Shown here piece by piece: positions 9,237-18,387 of a DNA stretch of 64,000 nt (position 1 is its first letter; each line of letters starts with the position of its first letter). The stretch spans positions 247,333 to 311,332 of the forward strand of contig NZ_NAIA01000001.1 of the NCBI RefSeq assembly GCF_002192535.1. Reading direction: 5' to 3'. Made by a program: the position numbers and the translations under genes. A model generated the notes under the pieces. The model saw nothing but the letters and a program-made list of their open reading frames with translations. It was not told where the DNA came from and made no database searches. Origin of the DNA: Polynucleobacter hirudinilacicola. GTDB taxonomy: Bacteria > Pseudomonadota > Gammaproteobacteria > Burkholderiales > Burkholderiaceae.

Positions 9237-9255
9237 TAGAAAACTTTCGGCTGAA

Positions 9256-9564
9256 CTAAGACAACTGCAGGCGCTCAACTGGGCGCCCAGAAATTAAATG
9301 GGATTGGATAATTTCCTCAACGTCATCTTTATCGATAAAGGTATACCAAACACCCTCTGGATAAACTACCATTACAGGACCATCAGCGCAGCGATCCAAG
9401 CAACCGGCTTTGTTTACACGGATTTTTCCAGGACCCGCGAGGCCTAGCTCTTTGACTCTACTTTTGGCGTACTCAAATAGTGCGAATGCGTTATGCCGAT
9501 CACAGCAATCTTCGCCATTGCTACGTTGGTTCAAACAAAAAAACAGGTGGTGTGAAAAGCTCAT
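9256..9564 (-). CDS. Thioredoxin-like [2Fe-2S] ferredoxin
   Basis: A 102-residue protein with cysteines at 10, 20, 21, 55 and 59. FFC, then a cysteine about ten residues later, then AGCLDRC form the four-cysteine pattern of thioredoxin-fold [2Fe-2S] ferredoxins related to the NuoE subunit, followed by the typical DGPVMVVYPEGVWY. Such proteins act as electron carriers or redox regulators in the cytoplasm. The redox partner cannot be told from the context. It is upstream of the hydrolase in what looks like a short operon with VanZ. Confidence 0.88.
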   Translation of the reverse strand: MSFSHHLFFCLNQRSNGEDCCDRHNAFALFEYAKSRVKELGLAGPGKIRVNKAGCLDRCADGPVMVVYPEGVWYTFIDKDDVEEIIQSHLISGRPVERLQLS

Positions 9565-9580
9565 AAAAAAATTATATTCG

Positions 9581-10675
9581 TCAATGCTTCGGTTTAAGTT
9601 GAAGGGCGTTATAAATCATCCAAACTAATGCAATAGGTAACCATACCACCGATACCCATCGCATTAACTCATTAAAGTGCAATAGGCGCCCCTGATGCCA
9701 ATGGCGCAAATTCAGAATGAAATACGGATTATCGGGCAATATATTGATAGCGATTGTGCCGCTCACTAAACAAAGTAAGGCCAGGTTAAATCTTGTTTTT
9801 TGATTGAGCTGTAAAGTCCGCCAAAGTAATAAGCTTGCTAAGACCATTCCCCATAAAGCCCCAGCCGTTAGCCATATCAAGCTGAAGTCACCGCCAAATT
9901 GTAGGGCAGTGAAAAAGGTTTTCATGACTACAGTTAAACAAAGCAGCCCCATTAAGATTCGCCATTGTGGAGCTTTGGTACGCAAACCTGATGAAAGTAA
10001 GAGTGCAACGCCAAGCCAACAGAGCGCCGTAATCACCGTTTCTTGAACAACTTGATTGATGACTATTGTTCCCCAGTCAATCGAACCAAATATTGCATGG
10101 CCCCAAACTCCCGTACCCAGCCATGAACTTTGAGGATAAATTTGCGACCAAGGAAATAATAGAAAGAGAGCACATGCCGCCCAGTTAAGGCCAAACCATT
10201 GATCAAAACGACGACGTATTACGCTGCCCGATAACCATTGTGGCCCCAAGGGGATAGCTAATAAGCCGCCCAATAGACCACCGAATATATTCGCCCACCA
10301 ATCCATCAAACTGGGAATGCGGGTCGGGAGCCAAGTCTGTAAAGTTTCCACGCTCAATGCAAGCAGTGCACTCAGGCTCAGGGCCATGCTCAAGGCTACA
10401 AAGTTACGCCAACGAGGATAAGCAGCAAAAACTAATAAAAATCCAAACGGGATGTATGCCAGGATATTGATGGAAACATCGAACAAAGTGATAAACCGTG
10501 GGAGTGGCGCATCTACCCAAGCCCAAGCCTCAATACCATTGCGGAAATCAAAATCGAAGGGGTTTAGGCTCACGTAAACAATCAATAGCGCATAGCTCAG
10601 GCTCATTGCTCTGGCTAAGGGCATAGCCTGTAGAGGCCATACCAATTTATAGGGACGCTGATCTTTTTGATCCAT
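9581..10675 (-). CDS. VanZ-like integral membrane protein
   Basis: A 364-residue protein with about ten hydrophobic segments. The first half contains LNPFDFDF, DVSINILAYIPFGF and SLMDWWANIFGGLLG, all characteristic of VanZ-like proteins, which share a conserved polar loop. The family is named after a teicoplanin-resistance gene, but most chromosomal members have no known function. The second half is membrane sequence without a family signature. It is divergent from birA, with 37 bases between the two start codons. Confidence 0.82.
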   Translation of the reverse strand: MDQKDQRPYKLVWPLQAMPLARAMSLSYALLIVYVSLNPFDFDFRNGIEAWAWVDAPLPRFITLFDVSINILAYIPFGFLLVFAAYPRWRNFVALSMALSLSALLALSVETLQTWLPTRIPSLMDWWANIFGGLLGGLLAIPLGPQWLSGSVIRRRFDQWFGLNWAACALFLLFPWSQIYPQSSWLGTGVWGHAIFGSIDWGTIVINQVVQETVITALCWLGVALLLSSGLRTKAPQWRILMGLLCLTVVMKTFFTALQFGGDFSLIWLTAGALWGMVLASLLLWRTLQLNQKTRFNLALLCLVSGTIAINILPDNPYFILNLRHWHQGRLLHFNELMRWVSVVWLPIALVWMIYNALQLKPKH

Positions 10676-10712
10676 TCCACAATTCTAGGTCAGACCTTTC
10701 TACAATGGCGAA

Positions 10713-11513
10713 ATGACTGCTAATTGCATCCTTGAGCGTGTTGCCGAAACCCAATCAACCAATGATGACCTTTTGGAGCGCTGGCGTGCCGGTGAGTTAA
10801 TTGACCCAATCGCCCGTATCGCCCTTAAACAAACTGCTGGCAAGGGTAGAGCTGGGCGCGCTTGGCTGGCCAATCCAGAAGACTCCATCAGTTTTTCCTT
10901 AGCCTTTCCATTTAAGAGAAAGCCAGCCGAACTCACGGGGCTAAGTCTTTTGGTGGGATTAGCAGTAATTTCTGGAATTGCACAAGCATACGATTTAAGC
11001 GAAGCCACACTGCACCAAGCGGGCCTGCGGCTCAAATGGCCAAATGATTTACTACTGAACAACGCAAAACTTGGCGGCATCTTAATAGAAGGTGGTCAAG
11101 CAAAATCTGGCGATCCAACTTGGATGATTATTGGTATCGGTATGAACTTACGGAATGCGAATGCAATTGCAGCAAGCCTAGGAAATCAAGCCGACTTAAA
11201 AATTGGTGCTCTAGATCAACTACTACCATCGCAAGCAACGTCACCTGATATGGAATATCTTTGGCTAAAACTCCTTGTATCTCTTGAGTATCATCTCGGC
11301 GAATTTGATCAGCACGGCTTTGGCGCTTATCAAGAGTCATGGAAAAGATGGGATGCTTATCTAGATCAGGCGGTATGTATATCTGGCGCAGGCAAAGAGC
11401 CTATTTATGGTATCGCTCAAGGCATAGATCAAGCAGGCGCATTACTATTGCAACAAAACAATAAAACAATCGCTATTCATGCAGGCGATGTTTCTTTAAG
11501 AGTACAGCTATGA
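10713..11513 (+). CDS. birA: Biotin-[acetyl-CoA carboxylase] ligase
   Basis: Activates biotin with ATP and attaches it to the AccB carboxyl carrier protein. The 266-residue form starts directly with the catalytic domain (VAETQSTNDDLLE) and lacks the DNA-binding domain of E. coli BirA, so it is a pure ligase that does not repress biotin genes. Seen: QTAGKGRAGRAW for biotinyl-AMP binding and LKWPNDLLLN. It overlaps coaX by four bases (ATGA), forming the birA-coaX pair common in betaproteobacteria. Confidence 0.94.
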   Translation: MTANCILERVAETQSTNDDLLERWRAGELIDPIARIALKQTAGKGRAGRAWLANPEDSISFSLAFPFKRKPAELTGLSLLVGLAVISGIAQAYDLSEATLHQAGLRLKWPNDLLLNNAKLGGILIEGGQAKSGDPTWMIIGIGMNLRNANAIAASLGNQADLKIGALDQLLPSQATSPDMEYLWLKLLVSLEYHLGEFDQHGFGAYQESWKRWDAYLDQAVCISGAGKEPIYGIAQGIDQAGALLLQQNNKTIAIHAGDVSLRVQL

Positions 11514-12322
11514 GTCTTTACTTATTATTTGATATTGGTAATACGCGCCTCAAATGGGCCGCAGTTGAATCAACACAACAACCATCTGACCGACAAAAAA
11601 AATTATGGGCTTACTCTGGCTCAATCAGCAGCAAATCTTTGGCTTCACCCGAACATAGAGCAGAGTTAGCAGATTACATTGCCAAGACCTTGCCTAAACC
11701 AGATGCAATTGGGTTTACTTGTGTAGCTGGAAAAGAGGCCATTCAAAACCTTCAATCGCTATTTCCACAATGGAGTGATATCACCTGGAAACAGCTCGTA
11801 GGTAACAGTCTCTTCTCTGGTGTACGCAGCCTCTATCAAGACCCAAGCCAGCTGGGGTCGGACCGCTGGGCTGCTGTCCTTGGCGCACGCGCCCTGTCTA
11901 GTGTCAACACCCTCATTATTAATGCTGGTACAGCTACAACTATTGATTTGCTTGGCGCCAATGGAGTTCACTATGGTGGATGGATATTGCCAGGTCTTGA
12001 GTTAATGCAAAAAAGTTTAGAGAGTAATACTGCTCAGTTACCACTCGCAGTCCGCAATGAATCTAGTAATGGTTTTGGTTTATCTACTAATAATGCCATC
12101 ATTGGCGGATGTGATGCAGCTCAACTCGGCGCAATTCAATACGCCATTCAATTAGCAAAAGAAATGAATCATCCTGTTGAGAAAGTTTGGATTGACGGTG
12201 GTAATGCCAAGATTTTGGCAGCAGAAATGGGTAAATCTAAAACGCAATCCTCATTGTCAATTGAGTCAATCGAAGGCTTGGTGCTGCGTGGTGTTTGGGC
12301 CTGGCTGCTACAGAATCCTTAA
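11510..12322 (+). CDS. coaX: Type III pantothenate kinase
   Basis: First step of coenzyme A synthesis in bacteria without the CoaA form. Seen: LLFDIGNTRLKWA, the ATP-binding phosphate loop of the ASKHA fold, GSDRWAAVLGA near the middle and NAGTATTIDLL with the second phosphate motif. At 270 residues the length is normal. It is translationally coupled to birA. Its stop codon overlaps the convergent rfaE2 stop within a TTAA. Confidence 0.95.
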   Translation: MSLYLLFDIGNTRLKWAAVESTQQPSDRQKKLWAYSGSISSKSLASPEHRAELADYIAKTLPKPDAIGFTCVAGKEAIQNLQSLFPQWSDITWKQLVGNSLFSGVRSLYQDPSQLGSDRWAAVLGARALSSVNTLIINAGTATTIDLLGANGVHYGGWILPGLELMQKSLESNTAQLPLAVRNESSNGFGLSTNNAIIGGCDAAQLGAIQYAIQLAKEMNHPVEKVWIDGGNAKILAAEMGKSKTQSSLSIESIEGLVLRGVWAWLLQNP

Positions 12323-12807
12323 GAACGGATCTTGCCTAATAGGCTAGTGGTGGAACGCTCATACAGAAATGGAATGGCAATTGCTTTACCGTCCCAGGTT
12401 TTTACTAAATGGGTTTCTGCAAGAGTATCAATTTCATAATCACCGCCCTTGACGTAAATATCTGGACGAATCTTTTCAATTAAGTTCACTGGCGTTTGCT
12501 CAGTAAAAAGTACAGCCATATCTACGCTCTCCAGCGCCGCTAACAAAGCTTGACGATCAGCTTCAGAATTAATTGGTCGATCATCACCCTTGCCTAACAT
12601 CTTGACCGAAGCATCTGAATTAACGCCCACCACTAAGCTAGCTCCTAAAGCGCGAGCCTGCGCTAAATAACTAGCATGCCCACGATGCAAAATATCAAAC
12701 ACCCCGTTAGTAAAAACTAGTGGTCTAGGAAGGCTTGCTATACGGGCACTTAGTTGATCCAAGGGACAAACTTTGGACTCAAAAGAAGGTGGCGGCAAAG
12801 AGGTCAT
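12319..12807 (-). CDS. rfaE2: D-glycero-beta-D-manno-heptose 1-phosphate adenylyltransferase
   Basis: Makes ADP-heptose for the lipopolysaccharide inner core. It is the stand-alone nucleotidyltransferase half of HldE/RfaE: 162 residues with FTNGVFDILHRGHASYL (the HxGH nucleotide-binding motif) and VKGGDYEIDTLAE. The kinase half (RfaE1) is not in the window. The gene stands alone between convergent coaX and the divergent glutathione peroxidase. Confidence 0.94.
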   Translation of the reverse strand: MTSLPPPSFESKVCPLDQLSARIASLPRPLVFTNGVFDILHRGHASYLAQARALGASLVVGVNSDASVKMLGKGDDRPINSEADRQALLAALESVDMAVLFTEQTPVNLIEKIRPDIYVKGGDYEIDTLAETHLVKTWDGKAIAIPFLYERSTTSLLGKIRS

Positions 12808-12900
12808 AACGCAATATTAAAGGTATTGGCCAGTACCCAGCGATATCAGCCAGAATGTCTTAGACTTGAGGACCGAAGATCCAATAAAAGAAGACATTTG

Positions 12901-13491
12901 ATGGCCCCCAAGACTCACTACTTATTCCGCTTGGTTTTTACCTGGATTATTACTTTGCTTGCCTCTTTATCAGGCGCTCAAGTCGTAAATGCTGCGCCTA
13001 ACTGCAGCCCCCTATTATCCCAGACCTTCCCACGCCTGCAGGATGAGGCACCGCAAAATCTCTGTCAGTACCAGGGCAAAGTCATTCTGGTTGTCAATAC
13101 CGCCAGCTTTTGCGGCTTTACAAGCCAATATGAGGGCTTAGAAAAGGTCTACGCCAAATACAAAGATCAGGGCCTCGTCGTTTTAGGATTTCCCTCTAAT
13201 GATTTTGGTCAACAAGAGCCGGGAAGCAATAAAGAGATTGCTGACTTTTGCAAAAATACTTATGACGTGAAATTTCCGATGTTTGCAAAAAGCGCAGTAT
13301 CGGGAAGTAATCCCAATCCTCTCTTCAAAATGTTGATTGCCAAAACTGGTACAACACCTAAATGGAACTTCTACAAATACTTAATCGATCGCAATGGCAA
13401 TGTGGTGGAGTCTTATAGCAGCATGACTAAACCAACCAGTAGCAGCGTCACCGCTGAGATTGAAAAACTATTAGGAGAAAAAGCTCGGTGA
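12901..13491 (+). CDS. Glutathione peroxidase, exported, cysteine type
   Basis: Reduces hydroperoxides, probably lipid peroxides, using thiols. From the ATG at 12901 the protein is 196 residues with a hydrophobic N-terminus (LFRLVFTWIITLLASLSGA) ending near VVNAAP, a likely Sec signal, so it should act in the periplasm. Catalytic residues are visible: Cys71 in NTASFCGFT, glutamines in NDFGQQEPG and Trp155-Asn156 in KWNFYKYL. It is not a selenoprotein. AAGAAG lies upstream at a suitable distance. Its end overlaps the next gene, which places it at the head of the lipid-modification operon and suggests a role in protecting modified or unsaturated lipids (inference). Confidence 0.92.
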   Translation: MAPKTHYLFRLVFTWIITLLASLSGAQVVNAAPNCSPLLSQTFPRLQDEAPQNLCQYQGKVILVVNTASFCGFTSQYEGLEKVYAKYKDQGLVVLGFPSNDFGQQEPGSNKEIADFCKNTYDVKFPMFAKSAVSGSNPNPLFKMLIAKTGTTPKWNFYKYLIDRNGNVVESYSSMTKPTSSSVTAEIEKLLGEKAR

Positions 13492-14876
13492 TGAAAAAAA
13501 GAATTGCCATTATTGGTGCCGGTATCTCCGGCCTTGGTTGTGCTTATGCGCTGCGACAACATTCTGAATTTGATCTGACCTTGTACGAGGCTGGCGACCA
13601 TATTGGTGGCCATAGCAACACTGTCGACTTTAAATGCAATGTTGATGGTGAAGAGATTTCTCATGGTATAGATACTGGATTCTTGGTGTTTAATCGCAAG
13701 ACTTATCCGCGCTTAGTGCGACTCTTTGAAGAAATTAAGGCGCCAGTCGCGCCCTCCGAAATGTCCTTCTCAGTATCGATTGATACATCTGATCAAAAAC
13801 ATGCTCATCGCAATATTGAATGGGCAGGCAATGATCTCAATTCTTTTTTTGGACAAAGATCAAATCTTTTATCTCCCTCATTTTGGAGGATGGCTTATGA
13901 CATCTTGCGCTTTAACCGTCTAGCCACAAAGCTGGCGCATCAGCAAATTGAGGCAGGCCATCTTTACAAAGAGCCTGATGAAAGTATTGCTACTTTTTTA
14001 GATCGAAATCGCTTTAGTCAAAGCTTCAGAGAGAATTATTTTCTCCCAATGATTGGTGCTATCTGGTCATGTTCTGTTGAGCAGATGCTCGAGTTTCCCA
14101 TTCAAACAATGGTACGTTTTTGTCATAACCATGGTTTGCTGCAGATTCAGAATCGGCCGCAGTGGTTAACCATCAAAGGCGGCTCTAGGCAGTACGTGAA
14201 ACGGATTGTGGCTGCTCTTGAAGAATCTAAGGTCAAGATTATGCGCGAAGGTGTGACTCGCGTTAACGGGAATCAAGATGGCACAAGTCAAGTTGAAGTA
14301 ATCAGCCAATCCGGTTCAGCTTTTTATGATGAAGTTGTCATGGCCTGCCATAGTGACCAAGCTCTCAATCTAGTTCACGGCATACCAAAGCAGGCTAAAA
14401 ATATTTTAGCTGCTATTCCATATCAAAAAAATCGCGCTCTTCTCCATACGGATATCCGTTTTTTGCCTGAAGCAAAACGGTGCTGGGCCGCCTGGAACTA
14501 CACCGCTAAATCTGGCATGGCAATTTCGTCAAAACAGCATGTGAGTGTCAACTATCTGATTAATCGCTTGCAGCCACTGCCTGCAAAATTGAATAATACG
14601 CAGATTATTGTCAGCCTCAATCCAGCAACAGAGCCCGATCCAAAGCTGATCCATCAAGAAATTCATTATTCGCATCCAGTATTCGATATGAGTGCAATCC
14701 AAGCACAAAAAGAGTTGCCACTGATTCAAGGTACGGCATCAATCTGGTATTGCGGTGCATGGACTGGGTTTGGTTTTCATGAAGATGGTTTGCGCTCTGG
14801 CGAACTAGTGGCAGAAGCCTTAATCGAAAGCATCCACCTGCCTCTTCGAGCGCATCCTCAGCAAGATGCACAATAG
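13488..14876 (+). CDS. FAD/NAD(P)-dependent amine-oxidase-like oxidoreductase (COG2907 type)
   Basis: A 462-residue flavoprotein with an N-terminal dinucleotide fold (IAIIGAGISGLGCAYAL) and a C-terminal flavin segment containing WYCGAWTGFGFHEDGLRSGE. DTGFLVFNRKTYPRL, IGAIWSCS and VMACHSDQAL match the COG2907 family that travels with Cfa-like enzymes. The frame opens with a GTG at 13488 and then ATG at 13491. AGGAG at 13473-13477 is closer to the GTG, but both are possible. It probably oxidises or desaturates a lipid substrate handled by the neighbours, which is inference from context. Translation is coupled to gpx upstream. Confidence 0.88.
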   Translation: MMKKRIAIIGAGISGLGCAYALRQHSEFDLTLYEAGDHIGGHSNTVDFKCNVDGEEISHGIDTGFLVFNRKTYPRLVRLFEEIKAPVAPSEMSFSVSIDTSDQKHAHRNIEWAGNDLNSFFGQRSNLLSPSFWRMAYDILRFNRLATKLAHQQIEAGHLYKEPDESIATFLDRNRFSQSFRENYFLPMIGAIWSCSVEQMLEFPIQTMVRFCHNHGLLQIQNRPQWLTIKGGSRQYVKRIVAALEESKVKIMREGVTRVNGNQDGTSQVEVISQSGSAFYDEVVMACHSDQALNLVHGIPKQAKNILAAIPYQKNRALLHTDIRFLPEAKRCWAAWNYTAKSGMAISSKQHVSVNYLINRLQPLPAKLNNTQIIVSLNPATEPDPKLIHQEIHYSHPVFDMSAIQAQKELPLIQGTASIWYCGAWTGFGFHEDGLRSGELVAEALIESIHLPLRAHPQQDAQ

Positions 14877-15662
14877 ATGAATCAACCAAAGATTAACTTT
14901 GGAGTTGTAAAACATCAGCGGTTCAGACCAGCCAAGAATGCATTTGGCTATGGCGTGTTCACGTTATCTATTCCTATGCGAGCCAGAAAACAGAAGTCCG
15001 ACCTTCTGAGTCAACATGGCCTCAAGGACAATCGCCTGGGTTTATTTTCATTCTTTGATAAAGACCATGGGCTAGGAAATGTAGACAGCCTTCAGTGGAT
15101 TGAAAATATTCTTCAAGAAAATCAAATACCAAATATTGATGGCGAAATCTGGTTGCAAACCTTTCCTAGGGTCTTGGGCTACGTCTTTAATCCTGTCAGT
15201 TTTTGGATATGCACCCGCGCAAATGGCCAAGTACAAGCTGTCTTAGCTGAGGTGAACAACACCTTTGGTGAGCGCCATTGCTACCTACTATATAAAAGTT
15301 CTGGCGAGGTATTGCGCTCTGGTGAGACCCTAAGAAGTCAAAAAGTATTTCATGTATCGCCATTTTGTGCGGTGCGTGGTGACTACCATTTTCGTTTCCT
15401 CTTCCCTCAAGATAGCAATAGTGGCATCAACTCTGTGTGCCGGATTGAACTGCATGAAGATGGCCTGCCCTTGATTAATACCAGCATTAGTGGAAGTAGT
15501 CGCCCCTTAAGTCAATCCAATCTTTGGCTAGCCTTTTTGCGCTACCCACTCATGAGTCTTGGAGTCATTTTCCGAATTCATTGGCAAGCATTGAAATTAT
15601 GGATAAAAGGTGTACCCTTTCATTCAAAACCTAAACCACCTGAATTCGAAGTTAGCAAATGA
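14877..15662 (+). CDS. DUF1365 family protein
   Basis: A 261-residue protein with the DUF1365 signatures VKHQRFRPAKNAFGYGVFTLSI at its start (split here across residues 11-32), FPRVLGYVFNPVSFWIC and VLAEVNNTFGERHCYLL. The family has no established biochemical role but is almost always next to a COG2907 oxidoreductase and a Cfa-type methyltransferase, as here. The start codon follows the previous stop without a gap, and the stop overlaps the cfa start by four bases. Confidence 0.92.
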   Translation: MNQPKINFGVVKHQRFRPAKNAFGYGVFTLSIPMRARKQKSDLLSQHGLKDNRLGLFSFFDKDHGLGNVDSLQWIENILQENQIPNIDGEIWLQTFPRVLGYVFNPVSFWICTRANGQVQAVLAEVNNTFGERHCYLLYKSSGEVLRSGETLRSQKVFHVSPFCAVRGDYHFRFLFPQDSNSGINSVCRIELHEDGLPLINTSISGSSRPLSQSNLWLAFLRYPLMSLGVIFRIHWQALKLWIKGVPFHSKPKPPEFEVSK

Positions 15663-16951
15663 ATCGTCCTGGACAGTCTTTACTCTCTCGCCTGAATTTC
15701 TCAAGATCGCAAAGTCGCACTAAGGCGAATACATCGCGCTTGGGTACAGAGACGCTTTTAAGTTTGTTGTCTCAACTTAGTAGCGGTCATCTCAAAATGG
15801 TTTTACCTGATGGCAACATCAGAGAGTTTGGCAATAAGTCTGATTCCTTGCACGCTGAGATTCAAATTCTAGATTGGTCTGTATTTAAGCAAGTTCTATC
15901 TCACGGTGATATTGGTTTTGCTGAAAGCTATATCCGCGGGGAATGGAATACGCCAGACCTCAAAGCCATCTTAGAGCTTGCAATTCGGAATCGTACGATC
16001 CTAGAAAAAGCAATTTACGGCAGTTGGTATGGATCAATTCTGTATCGCATCAGACACTGGTTGCGTGACAACACCAAAACTGGCAGCCGTAAGAATATTC
16101 ATGCGCACTATGACTTAGGCAATGCGTTCTATACATTGTGGCTAGATCCCACCATGAGCTACTCCAGCGCCTGGTTTTCAGAGGGCGAGAAGCAATCGCT
16201 TGCTGACGCCCAACGTGCCAAAATTAGTCGCATTCTGCAATCTCTTGACACCAAAGCTGGTGACCATATTCTAGAAATTGGCTGTGGTTGGGGTGGCGTT
16301 ATGGAAGAAGCGCTTCGTAGTAATACTGCCATAACCGGCCTCACACTTTCGACAGAGCAAAAAGTATTTGCCGAAGATAGATTGAAAAAAGTTCAATCGC
16401 AGGTCGAACATTCAAACCCTTTTGAGGTTCGATTACAGGACTATCGGGATTGCCAAGAGCAATTTGAAGGTATTGCCTCAGTAGAAATGTTTGAAGCGGT
16501 TGGGGAAAAGCATTGGCCTGAGTATTTCCAAACTATCGCTAAATGTTTAAAGCCTGGCGGCAAAGCATGCATCCAAACGATCGTGATTGCTGAAGAACTA
16601 TTTGAGCGCTACCGCCATAACACCGACTTCATTCAGCAATATGTTTTTCCAGGCGGCATGCTGCCCTCCCGAATCAGCTTTAAAGAAAGCGCCGCTATGG
16701 CAGGACTCCAAATTGAAGGAGAATTTGCTTTTGGAGCTGACTACGCTAAAACACTGTGCCTCTGGCGAGACAATTTCAATCAGAAACTCGATGAAGTTCA
16801 TAGCCTAGGCTTTGATGAAGCTTTTATAAGACTCTGGAATTTCTATCTCATGTATTGCGCAGCCGGATTTGCAGAGCGCAATATTGACGTTGTGCAATTC
16901 ACCCTCAGCCATCAACCAAAAAATGCATCGCCGGATGCCCTGAGCGCATGA
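15659..16951 (+). CDS. Cyclopropane-fatty-acyl-phospholipid synthase family methyltransferase
   Basis: A 430-residue SAM-dependent enzyme of the Cfa family, which adds a methylene or methyl group to double bonds of phospholipid acyl chains. Seen: an N-terminal lipid-binding-like region, HAHYDLGNAFYTLWLDPTMSYSSAWF, the SAM motif ILEIGCGWGG near residue 205, SVEMFEAVGEKHW and the late FIQQYVFPGGMLPS. All are conserved in true Cfa. Membership of the gpx-COG2907-DUF1365-SDR cluster suggests a specialised paralogue rather than the stationary-phase Cfa of E. coli. The product could be a cyclopropane, methylated or further processed acyl chain. It overlaps both neighbours by four bases. Confidence 0.9.
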   Translation: MNRPGQSLLSRLNFSRSQSRTKANTSRLGTETLLSLLSQLSSGHLKMVLPDGNIREFGNKSDSLHAEIQILDWSVFKQVLSHGDIGFAESYIRGEWNTPDLKAILELAIRNRTILEKAIYGSWYGSILYRIRHWLRDNTKTGSRKNIHAHYDLGNAFYTLWLDPTMSYSSAWFSEGEKQSLADAQRAKISRILQSLDTKAGDHILEIGCGWGGVMEEALRSNTAITGLTLSTEQKVFAEDRLKKVQSQVEHSNPFEVRLQDYRDCQEQFEGIASVEMFEAVGEKHWPEYFQTIAKCLKPGGKACIQTIVIAEELFERYRHNTDFIQQYVFPGGMLPSRISFKESAAMAGLQIEGEFAFGADYAKTLCLWRDNFNQKLDEVHSLGFDEAFIRLWNFYLMYCAAGFAERNIDVVQFTLSHQPKNASPDALSA

Positions 16952-17724
16952 AGCAAAAAGGCATATCCAGCTTCTTAGATCAACGTGTATGGGTCATTGG
17001 GGCCTCCAGCGGGATCGGCGAAGCTTGTGCCAATGCGCTGATTAAGGCTGGAGCTAAAGTAGCGCTCTCTAGTCGAAGGGAAGAGCGACTTCAGCCAATC
17101 GCATCATTGGGAAATCCTGGGCAAACTTTGGTATTGCCCTTAGATGTGACCAATGATGCTCAATTAAAAAATGGCTATCAGTCAATTCTGAGCGCCTGGG
17201 GTGGGATTGATTTATTGCTATTTGTATCTGGGGTATATGTGCCACTCCGGGCAGACAACTTTGATATGGCTGTGGCAAAACACACTATCGATGCAAATCT
17301 ATTAGGCCCAATGAGGGCAGTTGCGCTCGTACTGCCTGAGATGCTCAAAGCTCATGCGGGTCATATTGCCATTGTAGGAAGTGTCGCAGGGTATAGCGGC
17401 CTTCCCAAGGCCTTGGCATATGGCCCAAGCAAGGCTGCCATCATTAACTTCTGTGAGACGCTCTACTACGACTTACTCCCGCAAGGAGTCAGTGTGCACA
17501 TGATTTCTCCCGGATTTGTGGCCACTGAAGCAACTGCTCAAAATGATTTTGAGATGCCAGCCTTAATTAGCGCTGAAGAAGCTGCTAATCAAATTTTGAG
17601 TGGGCTTCAAAAGGGAGAGTTTGATATTCACTTCCCTAAAAGATTTTCAGGATTCCTAAAATTTCTCAGAATCCTACCTTATCCAATGTATTTCTGGATT
17701 GTGCGCCGCTTCGTCAAAATCTAA
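16948..17724 (+). CDS. Short-chain dehydrogenase/reductase
   Basis: A 258-residue SDR with cofactor motif VIGASSGIGEAC (residues about 16-27), the catalytic serine in VGSVAGYSG and Y158xxxK162 in AYGPSKAA. The C-terminus (FLKFLRILPYPMYFWIVRRFVK) is hydrophobic and basic, suggesting membrane association, which would fit a lipid substrate. It is last in the five-gene lipid operon and converges with dsbA. The actual substrate is unknown. Confidence 0.88.
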   Translation: MKQKGISSFLDQRVWVIGASSGIGEACANALIKAGAKVALSSRREERLQPIASLGNPGQTLVLPLDVTNDAQLKNGYQSILSAWGGIDLLLFVSGVYVPLRADNFDMAVAKHTIDANLLGPMRAVALVLPEMLKAHAGHIAIVGSVAGYSGLPKALAYGPSKAAIINFCETLYYDLLPQGVSVHMISPGFVATEATAQNDFEMPALISAEEAANQILSGLQKGEFDIHFPKRFSGFLKFLRILPYPMYFWIVRRFVKI

Positions 17725-17742
17725 GCAACGCCCCAAAAATGA

Positions 17743-18387
17743 TTATTTGTATTTATCTTTACGAATTTTTTCTTCGAGAAAGTCCATTACCGCTATAGCC
17801 TTAGCCTTGGTACCAGCAATAGAAGGTGATGTAACGTATTTACCCTGCATCACAATTGTTGGCACACCATCGATACGATAGGCCTCTGTCATTTGTTTTG
17901 CTGCACGAGCTTTTGAAATCACAGCAAAAGATCGATAGCTTGCCAAAAAGGCATTGCGATCAATTCCCTGGGAGGCAACCCAATCGGCAATCTCCGGCTC
18001 AGTCAATAAACGCTTGTTCTCTTTATGCATGGCATACATGACTTTCTCATTAAGAGCATCGCCTTTACCCATTGACTCGAGCGCATAAAACAACTGACTG
18101 TGTGGCATAAAGTCATCTCGAAATGCAACCGGCACTCTGCGGAAAACAACATCCTTAGGTTGGCGCTTTACCCAGCTGCTGAGCTCAGGCTCAAAGTCAT
18201 AGCAATGTGGGCAGCCATACCAAAAGAACTCAATCACCTCTACCTTGCCCTTGGTCTCAACGGGTTGCGCAATTGGCAGAATGCGGTAATCGAACCCCTC
18301 TTCAATCTTTTGAGCTTGTGCAGAAACAATTCCGCTTAGGCAAAATATTGTCAGTAATGTAAATAGTCTTTTGCTAAATGAAATCAT
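17743..18387 (-). CDS. dsbA: Thiol:disulfide interchange protein DsbA
   Basis: Periplasmic oxidase that introduces disulfide bonds into exported proteins. Signal peptide MISFSKRLFTLLTIFCLSGIVSAQA, then a thioredoxin fold with CPHC at residues 59-62 in FFWYGCPHCYDFEP and the cis-proline loop IDGVPTIVMQG. At 214 residues the length is normal. The start overlaps the end of the SPOR-domain gene by four bases. Confidence 0.94.
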   Translation of the reverse strand: MISFSKRLFTLLTIFCLSGIVSAQAQKIEEGFDYRILPIAQPVETKGKVEVIEFFWYGCPHCYDFEPELSSWVKRQPKDVVFRRVPVAFRDDFMPHSQLFYALESMGKGDALNEKVMYAMHKENKRLLTEPEIADWVASQGIDRNAFLASYRSFAVISKARAAKQMTEAYRIDGVPTIVMQGKYVTSPSIAGTKAKAIAVMDFLEEKIRKDKYK

